Positions 1 through 5,642 of a stretch of DNA of 24,803 bases are shown here, in pieces. Location: NCBI GenBank assembly GCA_045586505.1, contig JAZNAL010000004.1, forward strand, positions 1 to 24,803, in the 5' to 3' direction. Each line of letters begins with the position of its first letter. Within the stretch, counting starts at the first letter, position 1. The position numbers were made by a program, and so were the translations under genes. Source of the stretch: Flemingiibacterium sp045586505 (GTDB lineage Bacteria > Bacillota > Clostridia > Oscillospirales > CAG-272). The notes below the pieces were generated by a model, which was not told the DNA's origin, did not search any database, and saw only the letters and a program-made list of their open reading frames with translations.

Positions 1-648
1 CAGAACGACATGGCTACGATCCGACTTCTTCATGCAGCCGACTGCCTGCGCGACACCTGCGAATCTCACGCACGCGGCTCGGTCATCGAGGTTATGGGAC
101 GCCACGCCGGCTACATCGCAATCGAGTGCGGTATCGCCTGCGGCGCTAACGCAGTTGCAGTCAAGGAGCTTCCCTTCGACGAGGACGCCTGCATTGCAAA
201 GCTCATCGAGCTTCGCGCAAAGGGTCAGAGAAGCTTCCTCATTATGCACTCGGAGGGTATGCCCAAGGGCTTCGGTGAAAATCTTACCGAGCGCTTGAAC
301 AAAGAGGCAAACATCGACTCTCGCTTCATCCGTCTTGCACACATGGTACGCGGCGGCGCACCTACACTTCGCGACAGACTCACCGCTACCCGTATGGGCG
401 ACTTCGCAGTTGACCTCGTACTCGACGGCAAGTCCGACCTGGTAGTATGCGAGCGCGACGGCAAGCTGGTTGCTACCGACATCGCATGGGCACTGGTTAC
501 CGACCGTATGTATAAGAACAAGCTTAAGGACGGTGACCTTGAGAAGTTTAATGCTGAACAACTCGAGGCTATGAAGGCTCGTTGTGCTGAAAAGAGAGCA
601 GCTCTTGAAGACCTCATGGACGTTGCAAAGACCATCGGCAAAAACTGA
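1..648 (+). CDS. pfkA: 6-phosphofructokinase, C-terminal part (5' end outside window)
   Basis: Phosphorylates fructose 6-phosphate to fructose 1,6-bisphosphate in glycolysis, in the cytoplasm. The reading frame is open from base 1, so the gene starts upstream and the N-terminal ATP-binding half is missing here. Visible family signatures are DTCESHARGSV followed by EVMGRHAG (the fructose-6-phosphate-binding MGR motif) and, further on, AHMVRGGAPTLRDR, which matches the family's H-x-x-RGG-x-P-x-x-DR segment with its sugar-phosphate-binding His and Arg. The ATG at 10 is an internal methionine, because the upstream codons continue the family alignment. A strong terminator follows 15 bases after the stop. 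Whether it is ATP- or pyrophosphate-dependent cannot be judged, since the deciding residues lie outside the window. Confidence 0.93.
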   Translation, partial: QNDMATIRLLHAADCLRDTCESHARGSVIEVMGRHAGYIAIECGIACGANAVAVKELPFDEDACIAKLIELRAKGQRSFLIMHSEGMPKGFGENLTERLNKEANIDSRFIRLAHMVRGGAPTLRDRLTATRMGDFAVDLVLDGKSDLVVCERDGKLVATDIAWALVTDRMYKNKLKDGDLEKFNAEQLEAMKARCAEKRAALEDLMDVAKTIGKN

Positions 649-662
649 TAACTCGAATATTA

Positions 663-692
663 CGGCTCCGCTTTTGTAGCGGATCCGTTTTT
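663..692 (+). terminator. Rho-independent terminator of pfkA
   Basis: A 10-bp stem with one mismatch (663-672 pairing with 678-687) and a 5-base loop is followed by TTTTT at 688-692. It lies between the pfkA stop and the convergent gene at 715-1479. The T run is only on the plus side, so it serves pfkA. Confidence 0.85.
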
Positions 693-714
693 GTATATCA
701 CATTTACTAATTTA

Positions 715-1479
715 TCAAACATCCACACTCTCGCAGGGCTTCAATAGCTTCAGCGGCGCACCGAATTTCTTTGCGGAAAACTCGATCCACTCGTTGGGAC
801 AGCCGTTGAAATCGTACAGATCATGATGTCCCGGAATAAACATTCCCGTACCGACCGTCACGGCAAGCTCTGCGGCTTCGTTTGAGTCAAGATTGCCGAT
901 TATGTTGTGCGAGGTGCGGAACCAGTCGCTTCCGTTGACGGGCAGAAGCATCACATCGGGCTTTATCTCGCACAGTGCTTCAAGTAAACCGGCGTACATA
1001 CTCATGTCGCCGCCGAAGAATATTTTCTTTTCCTCGGCTTCGATCAGATAGGACAGCTCCATAAAGTCGCCGTCCTCGGCACGGTGCAGCTCAGTGTGGG
1101 CGCAGGGGATGGCGGTAACGGTAACTCCGCCGAGGCGGAAGGATTCGCCAAGTTCAGCCGGCGCAGGTGCCGACATAGGTACAGCCTCACCGCCGAGCTG
1201 TGTGATCTCCTTGGCACAGGGCGATGGCACCAGCGTAAAAGAACGGCGGCGCAAACGGTAAAACGGCAAAAGAGTCTGCGGGTCAAGGTGATCTGTATGG
1301 GGGTGAGATATAGCAATAATATCGGGCATCAGTTCAGCAAGAGTATACGGCGGCGCATATTTACGATGGGCGTCGCTATTTTTTTCATCAACCGCGTAGG
1401 ATAAATACGGGTCGGTCACGATACGCATTCCCGCCGCTTCGATAAGATAGCACATCTGACCGATATATGTGATCTTCAT
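715..1479 (-). CDS. MBL-fold metallo-hydrolase, UlaG-like
   Basis: A 254-residue cytoplasmic metallo-beta-lactamase-fold protein with no signal peptide. Metal ligands are visible in order: HPHTDH at 59-64 (the HxHxDH motif), His128 in AIPCAHTE, Asp158 in FFGGDMS and His218/219 in PGHHD. The overall layout resembles the UlaG/L-ascorbate-6-phosphate lactonase and UPF0173-type branch rather than RNases or glyoxalases. The substrate cannot be read from sequence. The start is supported by AGGAG 9 bases upstream. It lies 88 bases downstream of the HTH-serine dehydratase gene on the same strand with no terminator between them, so the two may be co-transcribed. No terminator is visible in its own orientation. 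Confidence 0.85.
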   Translation of the reverse strand: MKITYIGQMCYLIEAAGMRIVTDPYLSYAVDEKNSDAHRKYAPPYTLAELMPDIIAISHPHTDHLDPQTLLPFYRLRRRSFTLVPSPCAKEITQLGGEAVPMSAPAPAELGESFRLGGVTVTAIPCAHTELHRAEDGDFMELSYLIEAEEKKIFFGGDMSMYAGLLEALCEIKPDVMLLPVNGSDWFRTSHNIIGNLDSNEAAELAVTVGTGMFIPGHHDLYDFNGCPNEWIEFSAKKFGAPLKLLKPCESVDV

Positions 1480-1567
1480 TCTGTGATTTCTCCTGATTAT
1501 TTGTTATTTCGCATCTCCATCGGAGTACCATACGGTACGCTTGACCTCAAACAACATTACCGCTAAA

Positions 1568-3010
1568 TTAAAGCGTATGCTTTAATTTTGCAAGTCCCCC
1601 CTCCGAGGTCTCCTTGTACTGTTTTGAGATATCGTGACCAGTCTCCTTCATGACCTCGATCACCTTATCAAGGGATATCTTGCGGGAATCGTAAAGGAAG
1701 CCCGCAAGGCTGACTGCATTTATGGCACGCATCGCCGCAACAGCGTTGCGTTCGATACAGGGAATCTGCACAAGTCCGCAGATCGGGTCGCAGGTGAGCC
1801 CCAGATGATGCTCTATGGCTATCTCCGCCGCGTATTCGATCTTATCGAGTCCAAGGCCAAACAGCTCACCTAGCGCACCCGCAGCCATCGCACAGGCACT
1901 TCCAACCTCCGCCTGACAGCCGCATTCACTGCCCGAAATGGACGCGTTGGTCTTGATGAGATTACCCACTATACCGCCCGCCGCAAGAGCATGAACGATC
2001 TCGGTATCCGAATAGGCGCGCTTTTTCTGCTGATAGTACAGTACAGCCGGAACAACTCCCGAGGCTCCGCATGTGGGTGCAGTGACGATGCGCTCAGCGC
2101 AGGCATTCTGTTCGCTTACCGCGAAAGCAAAAGCACAGACCATGCGGTTTTCACGGGTCTCCGCTGACTCATCGATGTGCTCGGAATTGTAAAGCTGCTT
2201 TGCGCGCTTTCTTACATCAAGCCCACCCGGCAGTATACCTTCATCCGCGAGTCCGTTGTTGATGCTTCGCTTCATCTCCTGCCAGACATGTGCAAGATGC
2301 TCCATTATCTGTGCGCCCTCGATACGCTCCACATACTGCCACAGACGGATATTCTCGCGTCTGCAGTATTCAGCGATTTTTTCAAAGGAGGACACAGGAT
2401 AGATGTCTGTCCCCTCACCGTGCTCAATGCCGTCGATCACGATCTTACCTCCACCCACGCTGAGCACGCGGCTTTGCGCCAGCTGTTGTCCGTCCCTGAG
2501 CGCAATAATATCCATTGTATTTGGATGTTCAAGCTCCATGGCGTTCTTGTTGAAGATAATCTCGCAGGGCTTCGGCGCCAGCGTCTTCCTTATTACCCTG
2601 TCGGTTCCGTGACCAACACCTGTTTTGGCAAGCGAGCCGTAAAGTATGACCTTGTATCCCGAGGCATCGGGATGAGCCGCCTTGAAAATTTCACATGCCC
2701 TCTCGGGGCCCATGGTATGCGAGCTTGACGGTCCCCGTCCGATACGGTAGATGCCCGTAAGCGATTTCATACCGGTCGGCTTTGCTGCAGGCTTCGGGGG
2801 CTCGCTCTGGTTTGAAAAGAAGTAGTCCCCCGACACACCGAATATCTTCGCCAGCTTGTATACATTCTCGGTAGACGGAAGCGAAAGCCCTGTCTCCCAT
2901 TTTGACACCGCACGGTTGCTGACACCGAGCATTGTGCCGAGCTTTTGCTGTGTTATGCCGCTGTTTTTGCGCATCCGCGCAAATTTTTCGGCGAAAGTTT
3001 TGTCTATCAT
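1568..3010 (-). CDS. L-serine dehydratase (Fe-S) fused to N-terminal XRE HTH domain
   Basis: 480 residues. Residues about 7-62 form an XRE/Cro-type helix-turn-helix (GITQQKLGTMLGVSNRAVSKWE and DYFF ending). A Pro/Lys-rich linker (66-80) leads into a complete single-chain L-serine ammonia-lyase. The beta (regulatory) domain opens with GPSSSHTMGP at 93-102; the alpha catalytic domain carries TAPTCGASG (310-318), GCQAEVGSACAMAAG (364-378) and LTCDPICGLVQIPCIERN (405-422). Cys314, 363, 365, 373, 407, 411 and 418 are candidate [4Fe-4S] ligands. The reaction is serine to pyruvate plus ammonia. GGAGG lies 8 bases before the ATG at 3010, whereas Met81 has no ribosome binding site, so the fused form is what is made. 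The C-terminus lacks the cysteine that caps the cluster in single-chain enzymes such as that of Legionella. The HTH suggests self-regulation or moonlighting, which is inference. Confidence 0.93.
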   Translation of the reverse strand: MIDKTFAEKFARMRKNSGITQQKLGTMLGVSNRAVSKWETGLSLPSTENVYKLAKIFGVSGDYFFSNQSEPPKPAAKPTGMKSLTGIYRIGRGPSSSHTMGPERACEIFKAAHPDASGYKVILYGSLAKTGVGHGTDRVIRKTLAPKPCEIIFNKNAMELEHPNTMDIIALRDGQQLAQSRVLSVGGGKIVIDGIEHGEGTDIYPVSSFEKIAEYCRRENIRLWQYVERIEGAQIMEHLAHVWQEMKRSINNGLADEGILPGGLDVRKRAKQLYNSEHIDESAETRENRMVCAFAFAVSEQNACAERIVTAPTCGASGVVPAVLYYQQKKRAYSDTEIVHALAAGGIVGNLIKTNASISGSECGCQAEVGSACAMAAGALGELFGLGLDKIEYAAEIAIEHHLGLTCDPICGLVQIPCIERNAVAAMRAINAVSLAGFLYDSRKISLDKVIEVMKETGHDISKQYKETSEGGLAKLKHTL

Positions 3011-3045
3011 ATCCTATACCTCCAAAGAGGGTTGTTTCATCTATC

Positions 3046-3074
3046 ATTTTAATATAATTTTTCCCGAAAGTCAA
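3046..3074 (-). promoter_or_regulatory. Probable promoter of the HTH-serine dehydratase gene
   Basis: On the minus strand, TTGACT (3069-3074) and TAAAAT (3046-3051) are separated by exactly 17 bases, about 36 bases upstream of the start codon. The surrounding DNA is AT-rich. An operator for the fused HTH domain could overlap here, but I see no clear inverted repeat. Confidence 0.65.
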
Positions 3075-3274
3075 TAGAAATATCAAATATAATGCGCCGT
3101 ACCATATACCTCGATATTGTAATACACAGCAGCGGTCTTCTGGACAGTATGCGTATGCGTCAGGCGGTGCATGATTCCCTTCTGAGCACTGTTTGATAAT
3201 TCCATTAAGCGAAATCTACAATAGAAACTGCGCCTGTATACAAGAAAATTTTACATAATATTTTCTCAAACCTC
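3075..3274. other. Spacer between divergent promoters, with possible small ORFs
   Basis: This stretch lies between the two divergent promoters and holds no gene I can name. It contains a 40-codon minus-strand frame (3083-3205, ATG to TGA, product containing HRLTHTHTVQKT). An overlapping 35-codon plus-strand frame spans 3092-3196. Neither has a ribosome binding site at its first ATG; an internal minus-strand ATG at 3172 has AAGGG four bases before it. Either could be a small gene or a decayed remnant. Confidence 0.3.
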
Positions 3275-3303
3275 TTGATTTATATGCGCACTTGGGGTAT
3301 AAT
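3275..3303 (+). promoter_or_regulatory. Promoter of fba
   Basis: TTGATT (3275-3280) and a perfect TATAAT (3298-3303) are spaced by 17 bases. This would start transcription near 3310, giving a leader of about 35 bases before the fba ATG. It is a strong housekeeping-sigma promoter, as expected for a glycolytic gene. Confidence 0.85.
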
Positions 3304-3345
3304 GATAAAGTTAAAATATAAATCTTCATAGGAGCGTATAAGAAC

Positions 3346-4305
3346 ATGGCACTTGTAAACACAAAAGAAATGTTTAAGAAAGCATATGCCGGCGGCTACG
3401 CTATCGGCGCTTTCAACATCAACAACATGGAGATCGTTCAGGCGATCACCGAGGCTGCGGGCGAGCTTCGTTCTCCCGTGATCCTTCAGGTTTCCGCAGG
3501 CGCAAGAAAGTATGCAAAGCAGGAGTACCTCATGGCTCTCGCTAAGGCTGCTATCGCTGACGCGGACATCGATCTCGCACTCCACCTTGACCACGGCGCA
3601 GATTTCGAGATCTGCAAGGCGTGCATCGACGGCGGCTTCACCTCCGTTATGATCGACGGCTCTCACCATTCATTCGAGGACAACATCGCTCTGACCAAGA
3701 AGGTCGTTGATTACGCTCACGAGCGCGGCGTAGTTGTCGAAGGTGAGCTGGGCGTTCTTGCAGGCGTTGAGGATGATGTTGTAGCTGAGCATTCCTCCTA
3801 CACCAGACCCGAAGAGGTTGAGGAATTCGTATCTCGCACCGGAGTTGACTCTCTCGCTATCTCCATCGGTACCTCTCACGGCGCATACAAGTTCACTCCC
3901 GCACAGTGCACCAGAAACGAAAAGGGCATCCTCGTTCCCCCTCCGCTTCGTTTTGACATTCTCGAAGAGATCGCAAAGCGTATTCCCGAGTTCCCGATCG
4001 TTCTTCACGGTGCGTCCTCCGTTCCGCAGGAATATGTTCAGGAGATCAACTCCATCGGCGGCAAGCTGCCTGATGCAGTAGGTATTCCTGAAGAACAGCT
4101 CCGCAAGGCCGCTACGCTTGCAGTTTGTAAGATCAACATCGACTCCGATATCCGTCTTGCTATGACCGCAGGTATCAGACGTGTTATGACTGACGATCCT
4201 TCCGTATTTGACCCCAGAACTTACCTCTCCGTAGCTCGTACCGAGGTAAAGAAGATGGTCGCTCACAAGATCAAGGACGTTCTCGGCTCCGCAAACACTC
4301 TTTAA
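3346..4305 (+). CDS. fba: Class II fructose-bisphosphate aldolase
   Basis: 319 residues, cytoplasmic, zinc-dependent. It cleaves fructose 1,6-bisphosphate to dihydroxyacetone phosphate and glyceraldehyde 3-phosphate, or works in reverse in gluconeogenesis. Class II marks are LHLDHGADFE (80-88 region: His80, catalytic Asp82, zinc ligand His83), SVMIDGSHHSFEDN, VVEGELG (Glu132, Glu134), the zinc ligand His178 in TSHGAYK and His221 in LHGASS. The length is slightly above that of the Bacillus enzyme but normal for clostridial forms. AGGAG lies 11 bases before the ATG. It has its own promoter and a perfect terminator, so it is expressed mainly as a single-gene unit. Together with pfkA at the window start it supplies two consecutive glycolytic steps. 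Confidence 0.95.
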   Translation: MALVNTKEMFKKAYAGGYAIGAFNINNMEIVQAITEAAGELRSPVILQVSAGARKYAKQEYLMALAKAAIADADIDLALHLDHGADFEICKACIDGGFTSVMIDGSHHSFEDNIALTKKVVDYAHERGVVVEGELGVLAGVEDDVVAEHSSYTRPEEVEEFVSRTGVDSLAISIGTSHGAYKFTPAQCTRNEKGILVPPPLRFDILEEIAKRIPEFPIVLHGASSVPQEYVQEINSIGGKLPDAVGIPEEQLRKAATLAVCKINIDSDIRLAMTAGIRRVMTDDPSVFDPRTYLSVARTEVKKMVAHKIKDVLGSANTL

Positions 4306-4323
4306 TTCTTATCGAGACTTTAT

Positions 4324-4359
4324 CATCGGTGCCAAAGCTATGCTTGGCACCGATGTTTT
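4324..4359 (+). terminator. Rho-independent terminator of fba
   Basis: A perfect 12-bp stem (4324-4335 with 4344-4355) and an 8-base loop are followed by TTTT. It leaves only about 30 bases to the next start codon, so the thioesterase gene must rely on read-through or on a promoter overlapping this element. Confidence 0.88.
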
Positions 4360-4389
4360 ATCTGTTTTGAACATACGAAAGGTACAGCC

Positions 4390-5106
4390 ATGAAATGGAT
4401 CGAAAACTACCGCGTGAACTCCCACGACTGCGATGAAATGGGCAAGGTACGCCCTTCGCTGATACTGCGGTATATGCAGGAGACCGCGAATCTCCAGCTC
4501 CGCGCGCTGGGTCCCACCGCCGAACAGCTTGTAAGCGAAGATCGAGCATTTATACTCAGCCGTATCAACATGAGCATCTACGGCGATCTTCATGCATACG
4601 AGGATATCAGCGTCAGCTCCTGGGCGTGCGACAGCCGCGGAGTCAGCTTTAACCGCTGTTATCAGATACGCCGCGGTGACGACATCATCGCAGAAGCAAC
4701 ATCGGTATGGGGACTTATCGGCATAAGTGACCGAAAGATATACCGCGTGGAGGATGTCACGCTGGGATTTGAGACCGATACACAGCTGGAGCTTGACTCT
4801 CCACGCCGCGTACACATACCCCGCGAGCTTTCGCTGTCGCTTGTAGGTGAACGCACAGTCGTATACAGTGACATTGACGCAAACCGTCACATGAACAACA
4901 CCAACTATCCCGATATGCTTTGCTGTTTCATTCCTGATATTGCAGCAAAGCGCGTGCTGAGCGTAGGCATCAGCTTCGCCGCTGAGGCAAAGCAAGGCGA
5001 AACGCTTAAAGTATATATGGCAGAGTCCGACGGCACATATTATTTCCGCACAATACGCACCGACGGCGCCACCAATATTGAAGCGATGATCATGGTAGAA
5101 GATTGA
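4390..5106 (+). CDS. Acyl-ACP thioesterase (FatA/FatB-like)
   Basis: 238 residues with two hot-dog halves, the architecture of the FatA/FatB-type acyl-ACP thioesterase family. It would hydrolyse acyl-ACP to release free fatty acids in the cytoplasm. The N-terminal half begins YRVNSHDCDEMGKVRPSLIL and contains FILSRINMSIYGD. The second half holds SDIDANRHMNNTNY (160-173), matching the family's catalytic Asp-x-Asn-x-His (Asp163, Asn165, His167). The length is typical of bacterial members and there is no signal peptide. AAGG lies 7 bases before the ATG. It follows the fba terminator closely and no separate promoter is obvious. No terminator is seen before the tRNA promoter downstream. Acyl chain preference cannot be deduced. 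Confidence 0.88.
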   Translation: MKWIENYRVNSHDCDEMGKVRPSLILRYMQETANLQLRALGPTAEQLVSEDRAFILSRINMSIYGDLHAYEDISVSSWACDSRGVSFNRCYQIRRGDDIIAEATSVWGLIGISDRKIYRVEDVTLGFETDTQLELDSPRRVHIPRELSLSLVGERTVVYSDIDANRHMNNTNYPDMLCCFIPDIAAKRVLSVGISFAAEAKQGETLKVYMAESDGTYYFRTIRTDGATNIEAMIMVED

Positions 5107-5161
5107 GTACACAGAGGGGCGTTAATTGTTCGGAATAGCAAAAATATTTTTCAAAAACATC

Positions 5162-5190
5162 TTGACAAACCCAAAATAGTATGCTATAAT
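5162..5190 (+). promoter_or_regulatory. Promoter of tRNA-Ser
   Basis: TTGACA (5162-5167), a 17-base spacer and TATAAT (5185-5190) form a full-consensus housekeeping promoter 32 bases before the mature tRNA. Confidence 0.92.
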
Positions 5191-5222
5191 ATTCAAGTAT
5201 TCGGCCAGCGGCAATACTTGAT

Positions 5223-5313
5223 GGAGAAGTCGCCTAGTTGGTCGAGGGCGCACGATTGGAAATCGTGTAGGCCTTAACGGGTCTCCAGAGTTCGAATCTC
5301 TGCTTCTCCGCCA
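5223..5313 (+). tRNA. tRNA-Ser (anticodon GGA)
   Basis: A class II tRNA with a long variable arm. The acceptor stem GGAGAAG (5223-5229) pairs with CTTCTCC (5303-5309); then come discriminator G and an encoded CCA (5311-5313). The anticodon stem CACGA/TCGTG encloses the loop TTGGAAA, giving anticodon GGA, which reads UCC and UCU serine codons. The T arm has GTTCGAATC. It is a single-gene unit with its own promoter and terminator. Confidence 0.96.
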
Positions 5314-5315
5314 TT

Positions 5316-5349
5316 ACCCAACGACTATTATCAGTCGTTGGGTGTTTTT
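5316..5349 (+). terminator. Terminator of tRNA-Ser
   Basis: A perfect 11-bp stem (5316-5326 with 5333-5343) and a 6-base loop are followed by GTTTTTATTTTT. It starts three bases after the CCA end. Confidence 0.92.
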
Positions 5350-5431
5350 ATTTTTAGCAGTAGTGAAGGCATATGCCCGACTCTGTATCACCCATCTTCT
5401 CATGTTTGATAGGCGTTTTTCAACAAACTGT

Positions 5432-5464
5432 CTCTCCGCCCACCTTGGTGTGCGGAGAGTTTTT
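5432..5464 (+). terminator. Second terminator-like hairpin, no gene before it
   Basis: An 8-bp GC-rich stem (5432-5439 with 5452-5459), partly extendable through CAC/GTG in the loop, is followed by TTTTT at 5460-5464. The 80 bases between the tRNA terminator and this hairpin hold no recognisable gene. It may be a backup terminator or the 3' end of a small RNA. Confidence 0.65.
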
Positions 5465-5642
5465 GTGTTGCGCTAAATTACAATCAAAATATGCCTGAAA
5501 ATTTACAAATACTTATAGCAATTTTTCAAAAAATGTAGTATACTAATTATGTATATGCTTTTATATACGTTTTTCCGTTTTGTATACTGTAAAAAGCATA
5601 ATTATTTTGAAAAAATACTCGTAAGAATACGGAGATGAACAT
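5465..5642 (+). promoter_or_regulatory. AT-rich secA leader and probable promoter region
   Basis: The stretch before secA is strongly AT-rich. It contains two TATACT hexamers (5539-5544 and 5583-5588) that could be -10 elements, but neither has a convincing -35 at 16-18 bases. GGAG at 5631-5634 is the secA ribosome binding site. I see no SecM-like leader ORF. Confidence 0.35.

Noticed and set aside
2768..2770. Met81 as an alternative start giving an ordinary serine dehydratase
   Set aside because: No Shine-Dalgarno sequence lies upstream of it, whereas the fused start has GGAGG at 8 bases.
2691..3086. A 131-codon minus-strand frame overlapping the HTH region, which might mean a separate regulator
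   Set aside because: It is a shifted frame of the fused gene. The real HTH motif is in the dehydratase frame.
3670..4266. A 198-codon minus-strand open frame opposite fba
   Set aside because: It is a mirror of the aldolase gene with no ribosome binding site or motif.
4309..5112. A 267-codon minus-strand open frame opposite the acyl-ACP thioesterase
   Set aside because: It lies wholly over the thioesterase gene and has the Cys/His/Tyr-rich composition of an antisense shadow. It has no family motif, and the thioesterase has a full catalytic set.
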